From Phocoena phocoena (Eukaryota; Chordata; Mammalia; Artiodactyla; Phocoenidae), in assembly GCF_963924675.1 (NCBI RefSeq), contig NC_089235.1, forward strand, positions 57,561,520-57,625,519: a stretch of 64,000 nt of DNA, in the 5' to 3' direction. Under the pieces are notes generated by a model, which had not been told where the DNA came from, did no database searches, and worked only from the letters and a program-made list of their open reading frames with translations. The translations under genes and the position numbers were made by a program. Below, piece after piece: positions 22,801-32,570 of the stretch (positions are counted from its first letter, which is position 1; every line of letters begins with the position of its first letter).

Positions 22801-23095
22801 TCGTCACTAATCAAGGTGTTTTAAGATTTGCCTGACTTCCAAGCTGCGCTTAGCCTAATAAGGTGTTTGCCCAAGTTGTTTTCCAGCTGATATAGTTTGA
22901 GCTGAGCTGGGTAGTCTAGATAGGACCACCCACCCTTCAGCTGGGCATTCCAGAAAGGGCTAAAACCTCTACCCTCGGAACATGCAGAGGCCTGTAGCCT
23001 AGTTACATGTGCTCAGGATGTCAGTTACCACACCTTTTTCCAATCACCTTTCCCCACACTCCCCATGCCTTGGACAGCCCTGCTTTATTCTTCTT
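22801..23095. other. Unassigned sequence; possible old LTR or DNA-transposon relic
   Basis: No coding frame of note. Composition is more balanced than the neighbours, with blocks such as 'gaccacccacccttcagctg', but no family could be named. Confidence 0.3.
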
Positions 23096-23817
23096 TTAAA
23101 AATTTTTAAAATTTTATTTATTTTTTTATACAGCAGGTTCTTATTAGTTTTCCATTTTATACACATCAGTGTATACATGTCAGTCCCAATTGCCCAATTC
23201 AGCACACCACCATCTCCACCCCCCTGCCACTTTCCCCCCTTGGTGTCTATACATTTGTTCTCTACATCTGTGTCTCAACTTCTGCCCTGCAAACCGGTTC
23301 ATGTGTACCATTTTTCTAGATTCCACATATATGCATTAATATACGATATTTGTTTTTCTCTTTCTGACTTACTTCACTCTGTATGACAATCTCTAGATCC
23401 ATCCACGTCTCAACAGATGACCCAATTTCGTTCCTTTTTATGGCTGAGTAATATTCCATTGTATATATGTACCACATCTTCTTTATCCATTTGTCTGTTG
23501 ATGGGCATTTAGGTTGCTTCCACGACCTGGCTACTGTAAATAGTGCTGCAATGAACATTGGGGTGCATGTGTCTTTTTGAATTATCGTTTCCTCTGGGTA
23601 TATGTGCAGTAGTGGGTTTGCTGGATCATATGGTAATTCAATTTTTAGTTTTTTAAGGAACGTTCATATTGTTCCCCATAGTGGCTGTATCAATTTCCAT
23701 TCCCACCAACAGTGCAAGAGGGTTCCCTTTTCTCCATATGCTCTCCAGCATTTATTGTTTGTAGATTTTCTGATGATGCCCATTCTAACTGGTGTGAGGG
23801 GATACCTCATTGTAGTT
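23096..23817 (-). mobile_element. L1 3' end (5'-truncated), minus strand
   Basis: The minus strand reads the last part of ORF2 and the 3'UTR. A broken frame at 23316-23558 encodes the ORF2 C-terminus ('MEYYSAIKRNEIGSSVETWM'). It is of the same lineage as the 9.4-15.3 kb element. Its 5' truncation point coincides with the SINE at 23818. Confidence 0.9.
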
Positions 23818-24046
23818 TTTTGGGTTTTTTTTGTTTGTTTGTTTGTTTGTTTTTGTGGTACGTGGGCCTCTCACTGCTGTGGCCTCTCCCATTGCGGAGT
23901 ACAGGCTTTGGATGCACAGGCTCAGCGGCCATGGCTCACGGGCCCAGCCGCCCCGCGGCACGTGGGATCCTCCCGGACCGGGGCACGAACCCGTGTCCCC
24001 TGCATCGGCAGGCGGACTCTCAACCACTGTGCCACCAGAGAAGCCC
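23818..24046 (-). mobile_element. CHR-2 SINE, minus strand
   Basis: A CHR-2 body in reverse, with a (GTTT)n tail on the left (23830-23852) and the start of the element at the right (gggcttctctggtggcacag as reverse complement). The 205-residue frame 23712-24329 spans L1 and two SINEs and is not a gene. Confidence 0.92.
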
Positions 24047-24368
24047 GTTTTTTTGTTTTTTAAAGAAGATGTTGGGGGTAGGAGTTTTAGTTAGTTATTT
24101 ATTTTTGCTGTGTTGGGTCTTCGTTTCTGTGCGAGGGCTTTCTCTAGTTGTGGCAAACAGGGGCCACTCTTCATCGCGGTGCGCGGGCCTCTCACTATCG
24201 TGGCCTTTCTTGTTGCGAAGCACAGGCTCCAGACACGCAGGCTCAGTAGTTGTGGCTCACGGGCCTAGTTGCTCCGCGGCATGTGGGATCTTCCCAGACC
24301 AGGGCTCGAACCCGTGTCCCCTGCATTAGCAAGCAGATTCTCAACCACTGTGCCACCAGGGAAGTCCC
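24047..24368 (-). mobile_element. tRNA-derived SINE, long CHR variant, minus strand
   Basis: The same longer variant as at 1143-1456: the 3' extension near the tail reads 'gatgttgggggtaggagttt' on the plus strand in both copies. Its poly-T tail lies directly against the CHR-2 SINE, so two SINEs are arranged head-to-tail. Confidence 0.9.
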
Positions 24369-24374
24369 CCTTCC

Positions 24375-24460
24375 CAGTTTTGATAACCAAAATTGCCTCC
24401 AGACATTGCCAAATGTCTCCTGGGCGATAAAATCATATCCTGTTGAGAATGACTGCTGTT
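24375..24460 (-). mobile_element. MER20 (hAT-Charlie MITE) fragment, minus strand
   Basis: 'cctccagacattgccaaatg' followed by 'tctcctgggcgataaaatca' and 'ctgttgagaatgactgctg' is the reverse complement of the first ~85 bp of MER20. Other MER20 copies have been linked to gene regulation in the placental uterus; nothing here indicates function. Confidence 0.75.
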
Positions 24461-24484
24461 GATGAAACTGTGGATAAGACTAAT

Positions 24485-24725
24485 CAGACCTCTGGGCTGC
24501 ATCTAGTGGGAGACACAAATAATAAGTAAAGATGAGTAAACTGGCTCAATACTGATTGTACCGAATGGTTTGAAGGTACTATATGTGACGATGGGTAAGT
24601 AGTGAGGGATGCCAAATTCCAATAATATGTTTAGGGAGTCCTTCTTGAGAAGGTGGCTCTTGAACTGAGATTTGAAGAATAAAAAGGAGTTATCTATGTG
24701 AAGAGATTAACAAAGTGTCAGTATC
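24485..24725 (-). mobile_element. L2 LINE 3' fragment, minus strand
   Basis: 'tctagtgggagacacaaata' and 'cttgagaaggtggctcttga' followed by 'actgagatttgaagaataaa' are the reverse complement of the L2 3' region (attgtctgtctcccccact; ctcagctcaaatgtcacctc). Confidence 0.6.
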
Positions 24726-24904
24726 TTTTAGCCTAAAGGATGCCTAAATCTGCCTGGGAAATCCAGACAAATCTTTGCTTAGAAGGCTTTATATTTAAAG
24801 TAGAAGTATAAAGAATTTGTCAGAGAATTGAAAGAAATTTTCTTTCCTTACCCTCCCATGGAATGGAAATCAAATATTCTGAGAAGTGAAAGGAAAAGAA
24901 GATG

Positions 24905-25383
24905 GTGTCAAAAACTGTGAAGAGTCTAGGGTTTTACTCTATTACAAGCTAACAAGGTAGCCTGCCACAGTTTCATGAATGCTGGCAGAAGTTTTGAGAC
25001 TCCTGAGTCTGAGACAAAGGGCAGATTATTACTTACATTATTACTTAGCATTTTCTTGTGCTAGTTTCCAGAACCTCCATTCTCATAGGGTGATGTAACA
25101 AGGACAAGGTACCAGGGACTGAAGTGTGTTACATAACAGGGGAGGGACCAAAGCTTAAGAAACCCAAATCTTTTATAATGGCTCTAAACGTGTCTGCCCT
25201 AGATTTGTCCAAGTAGAAACACTGTTTTTGTAATACTAGACTATAAACCAACCTTCCTTAAGCAAGTTGCTTCACAAATATCAGTTAAAAGATGTTATAG
25301 TATGGGACAGAAAGGCAGTTAGTGTCTCTAGTTGCAAGAAGTGAGAGACTTAGGGCAAATTGTGTTAGAACATATGGGAACAG
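24905..25383 (+). repeat. LTR-like repeat, copy 1 of a direct pair
   Basis: It begins tgtcaaaaactgtgaagagt and is clearly related to the unit at 25868-26300, sharing 'ttacaagctaacaag', 'attattactta' against 'tttattactca', and 'tagcattttcttgtgctagt' against 'cagcatttttgtcctggttc'. Two similar units in the same orientation about 960 bp apart suggest LTRs of one family. Interruption by an MLT1A LTR obscures any internal region. Family not named. Confidence 0.5.
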
Positions 25384-25762
25384 TGTTATGGACTGAATTG
25401 TGTCCTCCAAAAATTCATGTTAAAATCCTAACCCCCAATATGACTGCATTTGAAGTTAAGGCATTTAAAGGAGTAATTAAGGTTGAATAAGGTCACAGAG
25501 GTGGACCCTAACCCATTATGACTGGTGTCCTTATAAGAAAAGGGAGAGACACCAAGGATGTACTTGCACAGAGAAAAGGCCATGTGGGAACACAGCGAGT
25601 AGATCGCCATCTGCAAGCCAAGGAGAGAAGCCTCAGGAGCAACCATGCCTGCCAAAGACTTGGTCTTGGACTCTTGGGCTCTGGAATTGTGAAAACATTT
25701 ACGTTGTTGAATCCACCCAGTTTGTGATATTTTGTTATGGTAGCCCTAGCAGAGTAATACAA
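25384..25762 (+). mobile_element. MLT1A (MaLR) solo LTR, plus strand
   Basis: Full-length match to the MLT1A layout: start tgttatggactgaattgtgt, 'tgactggtgtccttataaga', 'ggccatgtgggaacacagcg', 'gatattttgttatggtagcc' and end 'gagtaatacaa'. There is no internal MaLR sequence, so it is a solo LTR. Confidence 0.9.
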
Positions 25763-25867
25763 AGAGTAAGCACATTTGGAACCTGAAATCTAGGTTATTT
25801 ATTATGTAAAGAATGAGTCTTTAGGGAGAAAGAGAAAAGCATAATCTTCATCAGTACATGGGAGGAT

Positions 25868-26300
25868 TTATGTGTCAAAATTTTTGAAGAGTCTGAGATT
25901 TTGCCTACTTACAAGCTAACAAGTTAGCAGGTCCCAGTTTAGTATGTGCTGATAGAATATATGAGATTCTGACTGGGTAAGAGAAGAATAGTTTATTACT
26001 CACAGCAACAGCAATAGCCAGATTATCAGCATTTTTGTCCTGGTTCCCTGAGCCCTATTTCCTGGAGGACCCGATGACCCATGAACATGCAGTGGTTGAA
26101 ATTACAGGAAAGAAAATCTGAGCTCAGGGAATCTGAAGTTTTTTTAATGGCCAGAAGTATGGTGCCATTTTGCACTAGAGGAAGACTGTGTCTTCTAAGG
26201 ATGTAAGCCCACTTGGCTTTTGCGCCAGATAAGAAACAATCTCTGTCGTCCTAAGCTGTTTGCTATATAAACGTCTTTTAAAAGATAGTCCAAAACAAGG
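25868..26300 (+). repeat. LTR-like repeat, copy 2 of a direct pair
   Basis: Starts tgtcaaaatttttgaagagt and parallels copy 1. Near its end it has a TATA-like tgctatataaacg, consistent with an LTR promoter remnant. See copy 1 at 24905-25383. Confidence 0.5.
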
Positions 26301-26802
26301 GGAGTCAATACCTCCCTTGCAAGATGTATAAAAACAGGAGATAACAATGAGAAATTACTTTCGAACATTAAAAAGAAAGCAGAGAAGGAAAAACCAGCAT
26401 ATTTTTTTGTGAGAAATGTCTTGCATATTTTTGTTGTTGTTGTTGTTAAGTATCTTTTAAAAGGTAGAATGGGTGGTTGCTTCTGAAGTAAAGTTTAAGA
26501 AGAAACAAGATGATGGGTCCTACTGCAAAATATTTCTCGCTTTATGCATGGCTAATACCCAAAATGCTACCAGTGCATTTTAGCCTTTGTGAAAAATATT
26601 GCACCACCCATAAAGTCTTTTTCTTTTTTTTGGAAAACAAATAGTCCTGGGAACAAGAAGACATTGTAACTAACCTTTCGGTGTGAAGTAAATTTGGCTC
26701 AGTGATTTCCCTCCTAACAAGAGAAATAGGAGTACTGGATAGTAGTAGGAGATCCTATAAGGTGGGAAGATATAAGAAGAAAATGCAGGTGTTAAAGACA
26801 CT
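26301..26802. other. No gene; unique sequence
   Basis: Nothing recognised except a short (GTT)n run near 26433. Confidence 0.45.
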
Positions 26803-26929
26803 CTTTATTTATTTATTTATTGCCACTGCCACACAGCATGTGGGATCTTAGTTCCCGACAAGGGAGCAATCCTGTGCCCCCTGCAGTTGAAGCGTGGAGT
26901 CTTTACCACTGGACCGCCAGGGAAGTCCC
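26803..26929 (-). mobile_element. CHR-1-type SINE, minus strand
   Basis: The reverse complement starts gggacttccctggcggtcca. The tail is (ATTT)n at the left. Flanking duplication aaagacact lies at 26794-26802 and 26930-26938. Confidence 0.9.
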
Positions 26930-26938
26930 AAAGACACT

Positions 26939-27648
26939 TTAAACAATATTTATCTTAGAACTGTCCGTCTTGTTCATATGTTGCAATAATTTTCTGTGTT
27001 TAGAATTATACCATAGTACACTGGCTTGTGTACTCTATTAAACATGTGTGTTAATGGTTTTTATAATGCCTGCTAATTTTCCAAAACTCCATTTTTAAAT
27101 AGATTTTACATTTAAAACAAAAATTAATAGTGTTCATCTTTGTGGATAATTAAATTTCTGCATCTATTAATGAGTGCAATATTAAAATGACTCCATAAAA
27201 TTCTGAGTCAAGGCTTAAAAATTAATCAACATAGTCAATATACTAAGGTATTTCTGTATGCAAAACTAAAATTCTACTCTTATTAAAATATACTTAATAG
27301 TTTACTATGCTTATGTTATACTATATTTTTATTATGTATATGTACATAATAAAAATATACATATACATAATGCTTGTAATATGTATAGTTATAGCCTGAA
27401 AGAGACTTTTCCATTTCATATGTACCTGAATAACTACAAGTTATTATAGTGTCAAATATATGGTACAAACTATAAATTCCCAAACTATGTAGAGGCAGGA
27501 CAATGCACTGTAAAGAAATTGAACTGAAAAAGATTCCTTTAAAGAAAGAGCGACTCCATAATGGATACAAAGAATTTGGATAGACAGGGACAATGAAGGT
27601 GTAGCAAACTGGAAATAAATCGTGGCATAAATGATTAAAGATAGGAAG
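26939..27648. other. No gene; AT-rich unique sequence
   Basis: Contains a perfect 13-bp AT hairpin at 27326-27355 (arms tttttattatgta / tacataataaaaa). Frames of about 80 residues here carry no domain. Confidence 0.45.
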
Positions 27649-28023
27649 TTACTATGGACTGAATTGTGGCTCCCCACCTCCCAAACATTTGTATGTTGAA
27701 ATTCTAACCTCCAATGTGACTGTAGTTGGAGATAGGAGGTAATTTAGGTTAAATGAAGGCACAAGGTTGGGCCCTAACCCGATAAAGCTGATATCCTTAT
27801 GAAGAGGGGAAGAGACGCTAGGGCTCTCTCACTTTCTCTGAAAGGAAAGGCCAGTGTGAAGATGTCTGTCTGCAAGCCAGGAAGAGAGGCTTCATCAGGA
27901 GCCAGTCCTTCTGGTACCTTCATTTTAGGCTTCCAGACTCAAAAACTGTGAGAAAATAAGCTTCTGTTGTTTGAGCCACCTAGTCTGTGGTATTTTGTTA
28001 TGGCATCTTGAGCTGACTAACAG
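27649..28023 (+). mobile_element. MLT1A (MaLR) solo LTR, plus strand
   Basis: Second full-length MLT1A: 'actatggactgaattgtggc', 'atatccttatgaagagggga', 'ctgtctgcaagccaggaaga', 'gtggtattttgttatggcat' and end 'gctgactaacaga'. Same orientation as the copy at 25.4 kb. Confidence 0.9.
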
Positions 28024-28639
28024 ATATGTAAGGGATCTTTCAAGATAGTTGATATGCAGTCTAGGTAAGATAGAAGCTTGGTACAAATGGCCTTTTGTTA
28101 CAGGAGATACGGTCTATATAGTTTGTAAATAAACAAATGAATAAATGAGTGAATATGCACATGACTAAGTGAATGTATGAGAGAATGAAATCAAAGCAAG
28201 TCCATGACAGACGTTGACGGCCTTGAAAGGAGACTGAAAAATTATTTTTTGGTAGCAGGAAGCAACTACAAATGTTTGCTTAGTGGTGAGACACAATGAA
28301 CACCATGTAGGAGGATTAATGTGTAAGCCGTTTATGTTTTTTCACTCAGGAGGAGAGAGGCTGAATCCAAAAAGGGTTACTAAAATCTATGGTGTGATGA
28401 GCTCTTGGTCTGAGGGAAGAATAGTGTTGTAATAAAAAGGAAGGGAAAGATGGAAAAGCAATGAGAGGAGTCATGGTTGATTTTGTCAGTGAGGGAGGAA
28501 CCAAATATGGATCTGTGCCTTAAATCCTAAAAGCATAAGGGACAGTGACACGGAACTCAATTTTGTGAGTCAGTTTGGTGAAAAGAAAATGTTTGAGTTG
28601 GAAAAAAAGATTTGAGATGACAACTGGGTATATGAGGGA
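28024..28639. other. Old repeat-like sequence, family unclear
   Basis: A purine-rich stretch with 'tgagggaggaaccaaatatg' and 'gagttggaaaaaaagatttg' that resembles a widespread ancient repeat; the stretch at 37.85-38.33 kb has the same character. No coding signal. Confidence 0.3.
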
Positions 28640-28835
28640 GAATGTCTGGGAGACTGTATAAAATAGATAAATAATGAGGTCCTACTATACAGCACAGGGA
28701 ACTATAGTCAGTATCTTGTAATAACCTATAATGAAAAGAATATGAAAAAGAATATATATATTCGTGTTAGTTTCTGATGTACAGCAAAGTGATTCAGTTA
28801 TATAACATCGCAAGTCAACTATACTTCAAAATTTT
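28640..28835 (+). mobile_element. L1 3'UTR tail with internal micro-inversion
   Basis: The outer parts read in sense: 'ggtcctactatacagcacag', 'cttgtaataacctataatga' and, at the end, 'gtcaactatacttcaaaatt'. The middle 40 bp (28764-28803) read in antisense: gtgttagtttctgatgtaca and caaagtgattcagttata. The minus-strand L1 at 16876 provides an uninverted comparison. Confidence 0.8.
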
Positions 28836-29139
28836 CTAGTTGTCCATGATGGAATAATAGATATCTACATTATCTGTTAAACATCATTGTTTTATTTAAT
28901 ATCGCCATAGTTTCTATAACTGGACTTATGGGATAGTTCATGGCTGAATTGCATTACCCATCAGAACTCGAGTTCTTTTTGAATATTTTTAAAATAAAAT
29001 TTTTTTAATTACAGTACTATTCAAAGTCAGTATAATTAAAATGAGTCTCATTTACACTAAATATGCTTTATCTACACACTCAGAAACATAATACAAAGAT
29101 ACTACTTTTTCCTTCAGTAAAATAATACATATCTAAATA
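28836..29139. other. No gene; unique sequence
   Basis: Nothing recognised. Confidence 0.4.
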
Positions 29140-29395
29140 CAGTTGACCTTGAACTACATGGGTTGGAACTGTGTGAGTCCACTTATATGTGGATTTTTTA
29201 ACAAAATGATATATAGTCAACCCTTTGTATTTGTGGCTTCTGCATGGGCAGATCCAGCCAACCACCACTGGTTGAATCCAGGGATGCAGAACCCACAGAT
29301 ACAGAGGGCCACTATGGGACTTGGGTCTGTGAACTTCGGTATTTTGTGGCAGGTCGTGGAAGTAATCACCCTAGGATACTGAGGGAGGATTGTAG
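29140..29395 (+). mobile_element. Tigger-family and MER2 DNA transposon relics
   Basis: The first 65 bp (cagttgaccttgaactacat, 'gtccacttatatgtggattt') match the terminal part of a Tigger-type element. From about 29213 the MER2 layout follows: 'tcaaccctttgtatttgtgg', 'acccacagatacagagggcc', 'ctatgggacttgggtctgtg' and the terminal 'ggatactgagggaggattgt'. This looks like MER2 joined to or inserted in a Tigger terminus. No transposase remains. Confidence 0.8.
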
Positions 29396-29439
29396 TAATA
29401 TATTTGGCATAGTAGTGGTAAAAATAATTGCCAATGTTA

Positions 29440-29640
29440 ATAGAGTGGTTACTGTATATCAGGCACTGTTCTAATGCTTTATAAGTATAACTTCGTTAAT
29501 CCTCCAGTAATAGGTACTATTATTAATCTTATTTTTACAGATGAGAAATCTAAGACCCATAGAATTTAAGTATCTAAGACAAAATCCAGATTTTGTGGCA
29601 TGGTAGACTGGATCTAGGGCCCATACCCTTAACCACAATG
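29440..29640 (-). mobile_element. MIR SINE, minus strand
   Basis: Reverse complement of MIR: 'atatcaggcactgttctaat', 'taataggtactattattaat', 'tttttacagatgagaaatct' and 'gactggatctagggcccata' in order. Confidence 0.85.
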
Positions 29641-30240
29641 CATAGACAATGAAGTAGAAATTAAACATCGATTTGAATATTTTTGTAGCCTATAGTATTA
29701 AAAAATACCATGATTTACCTGTGTCATATCCAGATATGAACTAGTTTTGTTATATTACCTTTATGTAAGAAGTACCAGTACAATCAGCAATTGAGGAGGG
29801 GTTGTGCACATTTTTATCTCTAACAAAACCTGAAAGATTTCTATAGTTCAGAATATAATGACCCCCTAAAAAGTTAAATTGAGGGAACACATATGCATGA
29901 AACACTTCTGATAGGTCTGAGAGTTTGAAAATATGGGGTTGGTATAAAATGGGTAAAGAGTTGATGCTTCTCTTGAAACAAATTTTTATAATTCTCCCAT
30001 AATAAATCAAAGGAAATATTAATATATTAAAATTTGAAATGTGACCTAGTTTTTTTTTTTTTTAATTTCCAAATGCTTCCTCAACAATGATAAAAGAGTT
30101 GAGCTAATAGATGTTGTATATCTACTGGTGATGAGTCAGCCAGTGAAGAATAAGGCCCTAGTTCTGGTGAAACATCATGTCAATTGATATTTTGAGGCCC
30201 AAGCTTATGACTCTGAGTCTACCCATAAAGAAATTATGAG
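29641..30240. other. No gene; unique sequence
   Basis: Nothing recognised beyond a short poly-T run at about 30050-30063. Confidence 0.4.
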
Positions 30241-31338
30241 ACCTAGGAGTGGAATTGCTGGGTCATATGGTAGTTTTATTTTTAGTTTTTGGAGAAACTT
30301 TCATACTGTTTTCCACAGTGGCTGCACCAGTTTACATTCTCACCAACAATATATGAGGGTTTCCTTTTCTCCACAACTTGCCAACATTTGTTATTTGTGT
30401 TCTCTTTGATGATATCAAAAGATATCTCTGAATGATATCTCTTTGTGGTTTTGGTTTGCATTACCCTGATGATTATCAATGTTGAGCACCTTTTCATGAG
30501 CCTGTTGGACGTCTGCATGTCCTCTTTGGAAAAATGTTCAGTTCTTCTACCTGTTTTTTAAATATTGCAGATATTTTCTCCCATTCTGTAGGTTGTCTTT
30601 TTTGTTTTGTAGAAGGTTTCCTTTGCTGTGAAAAAGCTGTTAAGTTTAATTGGGTCTGGGTCCCATTTGTTTGTTTTTGCTTTTATTTCCTTTGCTTTAG
30701 GAGGCAGATTCAAAAAATATTGCTATGATTTATGTAAGAGTGTTCTGCCTTATGCTTTTCTCTAAGAGTTTTATGGTTTCCAGTCTTACATTTAGATCTT
30801 TAATCCATTTTGAGTTTATTTTTGTATATGGTATTAGAGGATGTTCTAATTTCACTTTTTTTATATGTAGCTGTCCATTTTTCCCAGCACCATTTATTGA
30901 GTAGACTGTCTTTTCTCCTTTGTATATTCTTGCCTCCTTTGTCATAGATTAATTGACCGTAAGTGTGTGGGTTTATTTCTGAGCTCTCTATTCTGTTCCA
31001 TTGATCAATGTGTCTGTTTTTGTACCAGTACCATACTGTTTTGATTACTATAGCTTTGTAATATAGTCTGAAGTCAGGGAGCATGATTCCGCCAGCTCTC
31101 TTCTTCTTTCTCAAGATTGTTTTGGCTATTTGCTGTCTTTTCTGTTTCCATACACATTCTAAAATTATTTGTTCTGGTTCTGTGAAAAATGCTACTTGGC
31201 ATTTTGATAGGGATTGTATTGACTCTGTAGATTTCCTTGGGTAGTATGGTCATTTTAACAGAAAATTAACTCTTCCAATCCAAGAACATCGTATATCTTT
31301 CCATCTGTTTGTGTCATCTTCGATTTCTTTCATTAGTA
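30241..31338 (-). mobile_element. L1 ORF2 segment, inverted part, minus strand
   Basis: The minus strand reads ORF2 from the RT/C-terminal region. Broken frames at 30800-31114 and 30730-30945 show L1 text such as '[18 protein letters not shown]'. The orientation flips at about 31338, where the sense 3' end of an L1 begins. Moderately old copy. Confidence 0.85.
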
Positions 31339-31622
31339 CAGATCACAAAAACACAAATACTGTATGATATCACTTATATGTAGAATCTAAAAAATACAAC
31401 ACACTAGTGAATATAACAAAAAAGAAACAGAGGGCTTCCCTGGTGGCGCAGTGGTTGAGAGTCCGCCTGCCGATGCAGGGGACACGGGTTCGTGCCCCGG
31501 TCTGGGAGGATCCCGCATGCCGCGGAGCGGCTGGGCCCGTGAGCCATGGCCGCTGAGCCTGCGCGTCCGGAGCCTGTCCTCCGCAACGGGAGAGGCCACA
31601 ACAGTGAGAGGCCCGCGTAACG

Positions 31623-31663
<41 letters not shown>

Positions 31664-31900
31664 AACAGAGTGACAGATATAGAGAACAAATTAGTGGTTA
31701 CCAGTGGGGAGAGGGAAGGGAGGAGGGGCAATATACAGGTAGGGGATTAAGAGGTACAAATTATTATCCTTGTACAATATATCCATGTATATATATTGTA
31801 CAACACAAGGAATATAGCTCTGAGAACTGCAGAGTTGAGCCATTAATAACAACACCTAGTTATAACTCATTTATGACAAAGAAAAAACATCCTGACTTGG
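31339..31900 (+). mobile_element. L1 3'UTR, sense part, split by a SINE
   Basis: 'gtatgatatcacttatatgt' and 'agaatctaaaaaatacaaca' lead into the SINE at 31433-31655. Homology then resumes with 'agagaacaaattagtggtta' and 'ccagtggggagagggaaggg'. With 30241-31338 this forms a second 5'-inverted L1; text between the two halves is missing from the junction. Confidence 0.85.
31433..31655 (+). mobile_element. Young CHR-2 SINE with a 36-nt A run, plus strand
   Basis: A near-consensus CHR-2 body. The 15-bp duplication aaaaaagaaacagag lies at 31418-31432 and 31656-31670. The A run covers 31626-31661 without interruption, which is unusual for an old insertion. Confidence 0.95.
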
Positions 31901-32331
31901 ATTTTGTTTAACTCTAACTAGGCCAGAAGTGGTAGAGTTGGGGACTAGATAACTTGGTACCATATCTGTTTCATCCTTTTTGTACATGATAAAGCTAATC
32001 ATACTCATTATTCTGTGGTATTTCTCAGGTTATTAAATTTACCCTTTGTCTCCGATACTACCTATCAACAATTTACTTCTTCAAATTTCTCTCATTCCTG
32101 GCTATCACAGTTGTTATCATCCATAAAATTTTTCCTCCTCAGTGCCCTTCTTCTTCATTTCCAGCACCAAAGCATTTATTTTCTCCTTTATATCTAGCAG
32201 AACAGCATCCTGTCTGAGGCCTCCATGCAAGATGACTCATTCTCAAACACTTATACTCGAATCTGAAATAATATTATAACAGCTCCTCAATAAAAGTGGT
32301 GCCCTCCTTACAAACAACCAAGCTACCAATG
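31901..32331. other. No gene; unique sequence
   Basis: Nothing recognised. Confidence 0.4.
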
Positions 32332-32350
32332 GAATTATATATATATGTAT

Positions 32351-32381
<31 letters not shown>

Positions 32382-32386
32382 ATTCT
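32332..32386. repeat. (TA)n(CA)n(TA)n compound microsatellite with palindromic ends
   Basis: A CA run is flanked by TA runs, and the outer ends are gaatta and taattc, so the whole can fold into a hairpin. Confidence 0.85.
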
Positions 32387-32465
32387 TCCTCATATAGAAT
32401 ATGTATATGTTTAAATAATGTATATGTAAACCTATGTACACAAAGGTGGAATTTATTCAGTACCA

Positions 32466-32570
32466 GAGTTACTAAGTGACTTTCTCAAAGCATAAGCATG
32501 GTGGGTACAGAGCTGACATACAAAGTCAGGGTATCAGACTAAGAATCTATTACTTTTTCTTAAACAACAT
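32466..32570 (-). mobile_element. MIR fragment, minus strand
   Basis: 'gttactaagtgactttctca', 'gtacagagctgacatacaaa' and 'tcagggtatcagactaagaa' fit the reverse complement of MIR. Confidence 0.5.

Noticed and set aside
23712..24329. 205-residue plus-strand open frame
   Set aside because: It crosses the antisense of an L1 and two SINEs; typical translated SINE text.
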